From positions 1 to 11,549 of the forward strand of contig DAOVFR010000051.1 of assembly GCA_030672805.1 (NCBI GenBank): DNA of 11,549 nucleotides, written 5' to 3'. Shown here one piece after another: positions 1 to 5,663 of the stretch. Position numbers and translations under genes: made by a program. The notes under the pieces are model-generated. The model was not told where the DNA came from and ran no database searches. It was given only the letters and a program-made list of their open reading frames with translations. How positions within the stretch are numbered: position 1 is the first letter of the stretch; each line of letters starts with the position of its first letter. The DNA comes from Candidatus Krumholzibacteriota bacterium. Lineage in GTDB: Bacteria; Krumholzibacteriota; Krumholzibacteriia; Krumholzibacteriales; Krumholzibacteriaceae.

Positions 1-471
1 AGCAAGCACCAGGAGCGGATGTTCTGCGACGTCATGACGGCCCTGAACCGCGCGGCGTCGGAGGAGATGCTCCGGTTCGGCGCCCATGCATGCACCGATG
101 TCACCGGGTTCGGCATGATCGGCCATGCACTGGAGATGGCCGAGCAGTCGAAGGTGACGATCGCAATCGAGGCCGGGTCCCTTCCGAGGCTGCCCGATGC
201 CCTCGAATTAGCCGACCAGGGACATCTCACTCCCGGCGGCATGACCAATATGGATTATGCAAAGGACAGGGTCGCGATCGAGGGCTTCTTTTACCCGGAG
301 CTCGAGATGCTCGTCTACGATCCGCAGACATCCGGCGGCCTGCTCGTGGCGCTCCCGGAAAAAGAGGCGGAGAGTTACGTCGCATCGCTCGTCTCGAGGG
401 GAGTCGGGGACGCCGCGATCATCGGCGAGGTCCGGCCGCCCTCTGACAGGAGCATTGTCATCAGTGCCTGA
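1..471 (+). CDS. selD: Selenide, water dikinase (selenophosphate synthetase), 3' part
   Basis: SelD makes selenophosphate from selenide and ATP, the selenium donor for selenocysteine and selenouridine. Only the C-terminal 156 codons are present. The reading frame is open from base 1 and the gene starts outside the window, so the N-terminal catalytic Cys/Sec and the glycine-rich loop cannot be checked. Visible family signatures are CTDVTGFGMIGH (fragment residues about 32-43), matching the conserved DVTGFG element, and DPQTSGGLL (about 107-115), both typical of the AIRS-like C-terminal domain. The stop TGA is at 469-471. It converges on queH with a 30-base gap and no convincing terminator. The family call is secure; whether the enzyme is the Cys or the Sec form is unknown. 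Confidence 0.95.
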   Translation, partial: SKHQERMFCDVMTALNRAASEEMLRFGAHACTDVTGFGMIGHALEMAEQSKVTIAIEAGSLPRLPDALELADQGHLTPGGMTNMDYAKDRVAIEGFFYPELEMLVYDPQTSGGLLVALPEKEAESYVASLVSRGVGDAAIIGEVRPPSDRSIVISA

Positions 472-501
472 CGGGCAGGCATTCCAAGCTGAATTGAATG
501 A

Positions 502-1095
502 TCATTCCGGTGGTGGCTCGTTTGAACTGCCGCCGCCGGCCCTTCTCCGCAGCGATTCCTCGAGACTCAGCTCGCAGCCGCAGTAGTTCTGCCTTGTCAG
601 GCCGAGTTCCCTGCTCCGGCGGATGCTGATCTTGAACCCGTCCCGTTTCTTGAAATTCTCCCCGAGGAAGGTCAATCCATATCGTTCCGCGGCGGCCAGG
701 CCCGCCTCGACGATACGTGCATGGACCTTGTGCGGGCTGACCGACAGCGTCGTGGTGAAGGTACCGGTCCCCAGCTCCGCCGCCCTTTCGGCCGTCCGTT
801 CGAGGCGCAGGCGGTAGCACTGCCAGCACCGCTCGCTCCTCTCCGGCAGTTCCCGGTACGGCTCGACGGCGCGCCGCCAGCACTCCGGGTCGTACGGACC
901 CTCGACAAGCGGAAGCCCGAGTGTTTCACAGAGCGATCTTGTCTCGCCGAGCCTGAGGAGATATTCTGTTTCAGGGTGGATGTTGGGGTTGTCGAAAAAG
1001 GCGGTGACGTCGAATCGCTCCGCCAGATGGTCGCAGACGTAACTAGCACACGATGCGCAGCAGACGTGGACGAGGATTGTTTTACGTTCAGCCAT
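502..1095 (-). CDS. queH: Epoxyqueuosine reductase QueH
   Basis: QueH catalyses the last step of queuosine synthesis, reducing epoxyqueuosine to queuosine in tRNA; it is unrelated in sequence to QueG. The 197-residue protein has the family's cysteine pattern: VHVCCASC near the N-terminus (C12, C13, C16), CWQCYRLRLERTA (C90, C93) and YCGC (C172, C174). It also has FFDNPNIHPETEY (33-45), TTTLSVSP (114-121) and the NFKKRDGF stretch (147-154). The paired cysteines are the expected iron-sulfur and metal ligands. The start ATG lies 3 bases after the stop of the upstream M23 gene. No strong Shine-Dalgarno site sits at the usual distance, so translation is probably coupled. The tail after YCGC is short and low-complexity (GGGSSNEPPPE). 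Confidence 0.93.
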   Translation of the reverse strand: MAERKTILVHVCCASCASYVCDHLAERFDVTAFFDNPNIHPETEYLLRLGETRSLCETLGLPLVEGPYDPECWRRAVEPYRELPERSERCWQCYRLRLERTAERAAELGTGTFTTTLSVSPHKVHARIVEAGLAAAERYGLTFLGENFKKRDGFKISIRRSRELGLTRQNYCGCELSLEESLRRRAGGGSSNEPPPE

Positions 1096-1098
1096 GGG

Positions 1099-2427
1099 TC
1101 AGCGGCTTGCAGCTCCGTGGGGTGGGGACGCCTCACCGGCGCCGCCCTGCGGCCGGTCCCGGTCCGCGTAGGTCTTGGTGCGCCAATCCTTGATCGGAAT
1201 ACCCGTCAGGCTCGCGATCCGGTTATCCCGCAGCAGCGCGAACGTCGGCATGTTCTCGTCGGTCACCGGGTTTGCCGGCGGAAGCTTGATCTTCCTTGGG
1301 TTGACGAAGCGGCCGTTCTTCTTCACGCGGTAATCGAGGTGCGGTCCCGTCGAGTAGCCGGTGGAGCCCACGTAGCCGATCACCTGTCCCTGTTTCACCT
1401 TCGCGCCGTACTTGATCCCTTTAGCGAATCTCGAGAGGTGGAGGTAGTAGGTTATCATGTTCTGGTTGTGTTTGATCTTGATGTACCTGCCGTTTCCTTT
1501 CCTGTATTCCGCTTTTATCACGGTCCCGTCGCCGGTTGTCATGACGGCCGTGCCGGCCGGTGCCGCATAATCGATACCGTGGTGCGGACGGTAATGGTGA
1601 AGGATCGGATGGTACCGGCGGTGGCTGAAGCCCGAGCTGATCCTCGTGTAGGAAAGCGGCGCTCTCAGAAGCTGTTTTCTGAGTGATTTGCCGTTCTCGT
1701 CGAAGTAGTCGGGAAAGTTCGCCTCGTTTTCGAACAGGAACGCATAATGGCTTGTCCCTTGCGTGTTGAACTCGGCGGCGATTATATTCCCGATTCTCCG
1801 GGTCCCGGTGTCGAGTCTCGTCCGTTCCTCGTAGATGACACGATAGTAGTCGTTCTTTCTGAGGTCGGTGAAGAAATCGATGTCCCAGGCGAAGATGTCC
1901 ACGAGCCTGAGGCCTACCTCGTGGTTGATCTCCTGCTCCTGCAGTGATGTGAATAGTGATGAGGTGATCATCCCCGATGCCGATCGTGTCTCGATCTCGG
2001 ACGGGTACGTCTTCCTTTCGGCCCGGATTTTTTCCCCGTCATGCGACACCTCGACGAAGCATTCGTCATCGATCGAGAAGGTCAGTGTCTCGATATGGCC
2101 GGAGGTATCGGCGAAGAGCTCGTAACGCTGGCCGGGGTAGATCCGCCTGAAATCGTACACGTCGCGGCAGTTGCGTTCGACCTTCCTGATCTCCCGCGGG
2201 GTAATTCCGCACGCCGCCATTAGATCGAAGAAGCTTGCATTCTTGCTGACGATCCCTGCGTGCGTCGGGGCCGGAGGCGGAGTGACGGTCCGTTCGTTGA
2301 TCTCCGCCGCCTCGGGGGGATGGTGGACCAGCTCGGCCGGTCTGTCCCGGTGGCGGAGAGAGACGACAAGCAGGACCGCGAGGAGGCCGAAGAGGATGAC
2401 GGCCGATTTTATTCTATTATTCACCAT
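1099..2427 (-). CDS. Membrane-anchored M23 (LytM-type) peptidoglycan endopeptidase, MepM-like
   Basis: This 442-residue protein is probably a cell-wall hydrolase that cuts peptide crosslinks in peptidoglycan from the periplasmic side. A hydrophobic segment at about residues 9-24 follows a short basic start and would act as an N-terminal anchor. Next come a Pro-rich linker (50-55), an OapA/LysM-like region (about 57-107, containing YPGQRYELF), a middle domain, and the M23 domain (about 255-385). Zinc-site residues are H282 and D286 in HHGIDYAAP, and the third motif is GPHLDYRV (362-368). In classical members that motif is HLH, so D365 replaces the usual zinc-binding histidine. H330 (YYLHLS) is present. 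The long GYVGSTGYSTGP element is intact. The gene is upstream of and probably cotranscribed with queH, which shares no obvious function. ATG at 2427 is the only sensible start, but it has no clear Shine-Dalgarno site. Confidence 0.9.
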   Translation of the reverse strand: MVNNRIKSAVILFGLLAVLLVVSLRHRDRPAELVHHPPEAAEINERTVTPPPAPTHAGIVSKNASFFDLMAACGITPREIRKVERNCRDVYDFRRIYPGQRYELFADTSGHIETLTFSIDDECFVEVSHDGEKIRAERKTYPSEIETRSASGMITSSLFTSLQEQEINHEVGLRLVDIFAWDIDFFTDLRKNDYYRVIYEERTRLDTGTRRIGNIIAAEFNTQGTSHYAFLFENEANFPDYFDENGKSLRKQLLRAPLSYTRISSGFSHRRYHPILHHYRPHHGIDYAAPAGTAVMTTGDGTVIKAEYRKGNGRYIKIKHNQNMITYYLHLSRFAKGIKYGAKVKQGQVIGYVGSTGYSTGPHLDYRVKKNGRFVNPRKIKLPPANPVTDENMPTFALLRDNRIASLTGIPIKDWRTKTYADRDRPQGGAGEASPPHGAASR

Positions 2428-2444
2428 AATGTTAAACCGGTTGG

Positions 2445-2474
2445 AAGATATCGAATTGCCCTTTTCCGAGTCAA
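2445..2474 (-). promoter_or_regulatory. Candidate sigma70-type promoter for the M23-queH pair
   Basis: Read on the minus strand there is TTGACT (plus-strand 2469-2474), an 18-base spacer and TATCTT (2445-2450). These match the -35 and -10 consensus at 5 and 4 of 6 positions. Transcription would begin about 10 bases before the ATG, giving a very short leader, which agrees with the missing Shine-Dalgarno site. The call rests on pattern only. Confidence 0.3.
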
Positions 2475-2543
2475 GGAAAAGTATTCAACCTTGAGTGATA
2501 TACCTGCAAGAACCGGACCGGTATCGCCGGCCCGTCAATCAAG

Positions 2544-2568
2544 CCCTGTAAAGTGATTCTTACAAGGG
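2544..2568. promoter_or_regulatory. Short imperfect dyad, possible operator
   Basis: CCCTGTAA (2544-2551) pairs with TTAC-A-AGGG (2560-2568), leaving one bulged A and an 8-base centre AGTGATTC. It stands alone in the divergent region between the M23 and maturase genes, where an operator could act on either promoter. It has no T-run, so it is not a terminator. The function is unknown and the pairing is short enough to be chance. Confidence 0.2.
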
Positions 2569-2652
2569 AATGTGCTCTGTTGAGATAAGCGAAAGGCATC
2601 GATCTGTAAGAAATTGTGCCTGGCGGCTCGGGCGGGATCCACCCGATTTATA

Positions 2653-2681
2653 TTGACAAATCCTGACATTCGATGGAGGAT
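2653..2681 (+). promoter_or_regulatory. Candidate promoter element for the RiPP cassette
   Basis: A perfect -35 hexamer TTGACA lies at 2653-2658. At a 17-base spacing the -10 position reads GAGGAT (2676-2681), only 3 of 6 matches, so an activator or another sigma factor might be needed. The surrounding decamer TATTGACAAA (2651-2660) recurs exactly at 4173-4182 in front of the precursor gene. It may therefore be a shared binding site rather than a core promoter. Confidence 0.25.
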
Positions 2682-2688
2682 CCTGACT

Positions 2689-2766
2689 GTGGTAAGTGTA
2701 TTCAACACATGCTCGGGCGGTGTCTTGTTATATTACTTGATATTTCAATTCCCGGAAGGGAAATGA
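2689..2766 (+). CDS. Possible 25-residue leader peptide upstream of the maturase
   Basis: A GTG-started reading frame of 25 codons ends at TGA 2764-2766, one base before the maturase ATG at 2768. GGAGG (2675-2679) precedes the GTG by 9 bases, a good Shine-Dalgarno arrangement. The peptide would begin MVSVFNTCSGGV and continue into a hydrophobic run LLYYLIFQF before PEGK. The stop/start arrangement would allow translational coupling to the maturase. No family is recognised. It could be a regulatory leader, a tiny membrane peptide or chance; the GTG start and short length keep confidence low. It conflicts with the TTGACA element at 2653 acting as the promoter, because that start point would remove the Shine-Dalgarno site. 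Confidence 0.2.
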   Translation: MVSVFNTCSGGVLLYYLIFQFPEGK

Positions 2767-2767
2767 T

Positions 2768-4084
2768 ATGGTCTGCGGCCATTCCGAGCGGTTTTTCAAC
2801 TTGAAAACCGATACATTCCTTGTCAAAGGGGCCAAACGAGGGGCGCTGTATAACCTTACAACAGGGGATGTTTATTCAATCGATCCTGTTGCTGTCAGTG
2901 TTGTGAAGGGGTGCGAGGCGGGTAAGCCAATCGATACAATCGCCGCCAAAATCAGTGAAGCCGGCCAGGACCAGATCGTTACATTTCTACGCAAGATGTG
3001 TGATGAAGGGATGGGCGATTTCGGTCCGGAAGCGGTAACGTCTGTCAAGGTGGATTTAGAACACAAATACGATACACTCGACTTCATGTGGTTGGAACTG
3101 CGTGAGGACTGCAATCTGCGTTGCATGCACTGCTATTGCGTATGCAGCCCGGAGCCCGGTCCCGGCGAGCGGCTGAATCATGATGAGTGGTTAAGGCTTC
3201 TCGAGGAGGGATGGGAGATCGGATGCAAGGCCGTTCAGTTCATCGGAGGCGAGCCGTTTCTTTATGGGGACAAGATCTTCGACCTGGCGGACCGCGCCCG
3301 AAAGCTGGGATACACACACATCGAAGTTTTCAGTAACCTCACATTTCTCAAGAATGAGTGGCTTGATAGAATAGTGGATCTCGGTATGAGAGTGGCGTGC
3401 TCGATATATTCCAAACGGTCCGAGATACACGACTTGATAACGACGGTTCCCGGCTCCTTTGAACGTACTATGAAGAATGTCCGCAAGCTCAAGGAAAGGG
3501 ATGTCCAGCCACGCTTTGCCCTGACGGTGATGAAACAGAATCAAGACTACGTTGACGAGACGATGGAATTTCTGAAAGAAATGGGCAATCCCACGCCTGG
3601 ATTCGATCTTGTGCGCCCGTCCGGGAGGGGTAATGACAAGGAGATCTTTCCTGACAAGCTGTCGAAGAAACAGGCGTTCAGAACACGGGCCGAATTCATG
3701 ACGACTGACAGAAACACATTCATCCGGAGATTCAACGGCAACGGTTGCTGGCAGGGGAAACTTGCTGTAAGCAGTACAGGCGATGTGAATCCCTGCATCA
3801 TGCAACGCGACGGTGATTCAGGTAATGTGAGGAAACAATCGCTGAACGAGATCGTAAACGGGCCGCTGCGTAAATACTGGGATCTATCGTACGACAAGAT
3901 AGAGGTTTGCAGGGACTGTGAGTACCGTTATGCCTGCAGGGATTGCCGACCGATAACGGTTGGAACTACCGGAGAACTTACCGCAAAATCACTTCATTGC
4001 AGTTATGATCCATACCAGGGTGAATGGGTGGATATGGATGGAATGGAGTGTGCCGGTCTCGATCCCGATCTTGTCGAGCAGTAG
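2768..4084 (+). CDS. Radical SAM/SPASM peptide maturase with PqqD-like N-terminal domain
   Basis: This 438-residue enzyme probably installs crosslinks on the small peptide encoded directly downstream. Residues about 12-90 resemble a PqqD/RRE leader-binding domain (GALYNLTTGDVYSID, then a helical part). The radical SAM core follows: CNLRCMHC supplies the CX3CX2C cluster (C115, C119, C122), and FIGGEPF (158-164) is the GGEP SAM-binding motif. The C-terminal SPASM domain has the full seven-cysteine layout: C327-X10-G-X4-C343, then C381-X2-C384-X5-C390-X2-C393, and C411. This predicts two auxiliary [4Fe-4S] clusters. Two extra cysteines (C124, C126, in CYCVC) follow the radical SAM motif. ATG at 2768 has GGAAGGG 7 bases upstream. 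It is the first major gene of the cassette. A maturase role is well supported by family and context; the type of crosslink (C-C, ether or thioether) cannot be read from sequence. Confidence 0.9.
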   Translation: MVCGHSERFFNLKTDTFLVKGAKRGALYNLTTGDVYSIDPVAVSVVKGCEAGKPIDTIAAKISEAGQDQIVTFLRKMCDEGMGDFGPEAVTSVKVDLEHKYDTLDFMWLELREDCNLRCMHCYCVCSPEPGPGERLNHDEWLRLLEEGWEIGCKAVQFIGGEPFLYGDKIFDLADRARKLGYTHIEVFSNLTFLKNEWLDRIVDLGMRVACSIYSKRSEIHDLITTVPGSFERTMKNVRKLKERDVQPRFALTVMKQNQDYVDETMEFLKEMGNPTPGFDLVRPSGRGNDKEIFPDKLSKKQAFRTRAEFMTTDRNTFIRRFNGNGCWQGKLAVSSTGDVNPCIMQRDGDSGNVRKQSLNEIVNGPLRKYWDLSYDKIEVCRDCEYRYACRDCRPITVGTTGELTAKSLHCSYDPYQGEWVDMDGMECAGLDPDLVEQ

Positions 4085-4162
4085 TTTGCGAATGTAACAA
4101 AAGGGAAATGCCCCGTGAAGAGCGCCTGTTGATCAAAGGAATCCAATGAACCGGGTGCTGTT

Positions 4163-4177
4163 CAATACCGGGTATTG
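4163..4177. promoter_or_regulatory. Perfect 15-base palindrome before the precursor gene
   Basis: CAATACC-G-GGTATTG is a perfect inverted repeat of 7-base arms around one G. It sits 9 bases before the precursor's AAAGGAGGT and overlaps the start of TATTGACAAA (4173-4182). It has no T-run, so a terminator is unlikely. A protein operator is the simplest reading, with a small mRNA stem that sets access to the ribosome site as the alternative. Confidence 0.4.
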
Positions 4178-4183
4178 ACAAAG

Positions 4184-4192
4184 AAAGGAGGT
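4184..4192 (+). promoter_or_regulatory. Near-perfect Shine-Dalgarno site of the precursor peptide gene
   Basis: AAAGGAGGT followed by 9 bases (TGTTTTCAA) precedes ATG 4201. It is the strongest ribosome binding site in the window. This fits a precursor needed in excess over its enzymes, and it is the main reason to accept the 45-codon frame as a gene. Confidence 0.85.
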
Positions 4193-4200
4193 GTTTTCAA

Positions 4201-4338
4201 ATGCTGGAACTCAAGAAAGTGACAAGATCCTACAATGGGGACAGGGCTCACATCTGCCTGCCCTGCAGCGATTGCAACCCCGATCTCTATTGCTGGCCGT
4301 GGTACTGCTGGCCTAATATCTGGCCCTGGCCGAAATAA
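4201..4338 (+). CDS. Putative RiPP precursor peptide, Cys/Trp/Pro-rich, 45 residues
   Basis: The peptide starts MLELKKVTRSYNGDRAHI, a polar, charged, leader-like stretch. It continues CLPCSDCNPDL (19-29), then YCWPW (30-34), YCWPN (35-39) and IWPWPK (40-45). There are five cysteines (19, 22, 25, 31, 36), five tryptophans (32, 34, 37, 41, 43) and six prolines, nearly all in the last 27 residues, which form the likely core. The first three cysteines are spaced CX2CX2C. The Trp part reads as an imperfect pentapeptide repeat whose codons differ, so it is not a recent duplication. The gene lies 116 bases after the maturase and before a peptidase and an exporter, the usual company of a modified peptide. 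I recognise no family. The leader/core boundary is inferred, and no double-glycine cleavage site is visible. A small metal-binding peptide is the main alternative. Confidence 0.85.
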   Translation: MLELKKVTRSYNGDRAHICLPCSDCNPDLYCWPWYCWPNIWPWPK

Positions 4339-4639
4339 GCACTGGTGACAAGGACCAATGCGCAGGTTGTAAATCTATTGAGCGTAGCGGTAGGAAAATT
4401 AAGATTGCAGCAAGGTGCATATCTCCTTCCCTGCTGGATATGTCAGCCGGGTTGGTAGTGGTTCTGTCCGTGCAAGATAGCGTGAACATGAGACGGGATC
4501 CGGTCCGTGGCGGACTTGAGTGCACCACGGGCCGGATCCGGTTCATGAAGTGGCGTTTGAAGCAAATCAGCCCGATATATTAAAATTCCGGTATTGTCAT
4601 CTCGCTTCAGCTCGGCGGTTCCAAACATCAACCGATCTA
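4339..4639. other. Intergenic region between precursor and peptidase genes
   Basis: In these 301 bases the only strong structure is the 15-bp hairpin at 4496-4539. No second precursor peptide is evident in the three forward frames. A 47-codon frame from 4440 lacks a ribosome site and recognisable content. No T-rich terminator follows the precursor gene, so read-through into the peptidase and exporter genes is possible. Confidence 0.6.
4496..4539 (+). other. Strong RNA hairpin downstream of the precursor gene
   Basis: GGATCCGGTCCGTGG (4496-4510) pairs over its full length with CCACGGGCCGGATCC (4525-4539), giving 15 pairs including one G-U, around a 14-base loop. The next bases are GGTTCATGAAG with no T-run, so a Rho-independent terminator is unlikely. 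Between a highly translated small gene and its enzyme genes, such a stem would fit mRNA 3'-end protection or processing that raises precursor dose over peptidase and exporter. The loop contains the GTG at 4520, which argues against starting the peptidase there. Confidence 0.6.
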
Positions 4640-5650
4640 ATGAGTAATTCCAAACATCCCGGATTCATAAGCTGTGATAGTAGCCACGATGAAATTCGGA
4701 TTCTTGAGCGGCGTCTGCTTGGAAATCCAGACGATGCTAGTGCGTACTATCGACTCGGGTTTCTTTATGAATGTGTAGTATGTGACGATGCCAGGGCCAA
4801 ACAGAATTACCTCAATCACCTTGTACGTTCAATCGGTTACAATGGGGTCGAAGAAGCGGTAACGGACCTGGAAAAACTAACGGCACGGGACGGCGAGAAC
4901 CATATGGCCTATATCAACCTGGGGCAGATCTACGGCTACCGGAACAGGTTCGATGAGGCCGAGGAGTTGTTGAAACGCGGCACGAAGTGGATTCTGTGTG
5001 AAACCGAGCACTTTCGTTTAAATGTTATCCCGGGTTCGACGGCTCATAAGGAAATCAAATCGATCAAGAAGAGCCGGGAAAGGGGGCTGGCAAGAATAGA
5101 AGAGATTTTCGCTGTCCGTTACCGAGAGCGGGAACCAATCGTTTATTACTTTTATGAATCCAGGTTGCACAAGGGACTGCTGACCGGTGATCAGATGCCC
5201 GGCCACGTATTCGTGGAACGGCGTGAAGTTCATGCTGTGTATAACAACATGCGCCGGGTTGACAGCCCGCATGAGGACACTCATATTGTTCTCAGGGTGT
5301 TGGGCCGCCCAACAAGGTTTTTTGAGGAAGGAGCGGCAGAATACATCCACCATGGCGATGCAATTCACACTAAACACCAACAAATGCTGCTATCAACCAG
5401 GCCGGGATCAATACGGAGATATCTATCCGACAAAGAGTTCGAAAAAAGCGATCTATTCCTGACCTATCCGCTGGGTGCCTCATTCGTGGGTTTTCTCATC
5501 ACCAGGTACGGCATCGATGCCTTCAAACTGATCTATGGATTACATGCGCTGGAGACAGGGCGCGCGTTCGTTGAAATCTATGGAAAGTCGTTGATGGAAC
5601 TGGAAAGTGAATGGCACAGCTTTTTAACTGTCTCAACCAATGAAACATAA
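4640..5650 (+). CDS. TPR protein with gluzincin-type metallopeptidase domain (HEDTH)
   Basis: This 336-residue protein is a candidate leader peptidase for the neighbouring precursor. Residues about 28-115 form two or more TPR-like helical repeats (DDASAYYRLGFLYE, HMAYINLGQIYG, FDEAEELLKRG). The C-terminal half resembles MA-clan peptidases: HEDTH at 211-215 is a HEXXH zinc site, FFEEGAAEY (227-235) supplies the expected third ligand, probably E230, and YPLGASFVGFLITRYG (276-291) matches the helix usually seen after it. No signal peptide or membrane segment is visible, so it should act in the cytoplasm. Its stop lies 13 bases before the exporter ATG. The start is uncertain: the frame is open from GTG 4520, but that codon sits in a hairpin loop. 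ATG 4640 opens just before recognisable sequence, though without a good Shine-Dalgarno site. Zinc hydrolase is well supported; the substrate is inferred. Confidence 0.8.
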   Translation: MSNSKHPGFISCDSSHDEIRILERRLLGNPDDASAYYRLGFLYECVVCDDARAKQNYLNHLVRSIGYNGVEEAVTDLEKLTARDGENHMAYINLGQIYGYRNRFDEAEELLKRGTKWILCETEHFRLNVIPGSTAHKEIKSIKKSRERGLARIEEIFAVRYREREPIVYYFYESRLHKGLLTGDQMPGHVFVERREVHAVYNNMRRVDSPHEDTHIVLRVLGRPTRFFEEGAAEYIHHGDAIHTKHQQMLLSTRPGSIRRYLSDKEFEKSDLFLTYPLGASFVGFLITRYGIDAFKLIYGLHALETGRAFVEIYGKSLMELESEWHSFLTVSTNET

Positions 5651-5663
5651 GGTGGATGGCAGA

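Larger units (their letters stand above)
2428..2767. other. Divergent intergenic region at the left edge of the RiPP cassette
   Basis: These 340 bases hold no recognisable conserved gene. They lie between the divergent M23 gene and the radical SAM gene, so promoters for both should be here. Visible elements are the minus-strand promoter candidate at 2445-2474, a small dyad at 2544-2568, a TTGACA element at 2653-2658 and a possible 25-codon leader ORF at 2689-2766. TCCTGAC also occurs twice, 20 bases apart (2661 and 2681). Base composition falls from the GC-rich left part toward the AT-rich stretch at 2724-2750. The maturase ribosome binding site GGAAGGG (2754-2760) ends 7 bases before its ATG. 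Confidence 0.7.

Noticed and set aside
496..507. Perfect 12-base palindrome GAATGATCATTC at the end of queH
   Set aside because: It spans the queH stop codon, has no loop or T-run, and is short enough to be chance. Not convincing as a terminator for the convergent selD/queH genes.
721..1686. Plus-strand open frame of 321 codons across queH and the M23 gene
   Set aside because: It overlaps two well-supported minus-strand genes, shows no domain and has no ribosome site.
3191..3805. Antisense frame of 204 codons within the maturase
   Set aside because: The plus strand encodes radical SAM and SPASM motifs here. The antisense protein has no family features.
4108..4149. 13-residue frame (MPREERLLIKGIQ) between maturase and precursor
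   Set aside because: It has an AAAAGGGA sequence too close to the ATG, is very short and has no core-like residues. Probably chance.
4440..4583. 47-codon frame between precursor and peptidase, considered as a second precursor
   Set aside because: No Shine-Dalgarno site, no Cys/Trp-rich core, and it runs through the 15-bp hairpin.
4520..4639. GTG 4520 as start of the peptidase gene
   Set aside because: The codon lies in the loop of a strong hairpin directly after an in-frame stop, and the added 40 residues show no TPR pattern. ATG 4640 is preferred, though its own ribosome site is poor.
5640..5663. ATG 5640 as start of the ABC exporter
   Set aside because: It overlaps the peptidase stop without a Shine-Dalgarno site, whereas ATG 5664 has AAGGTGG at 8 bases.
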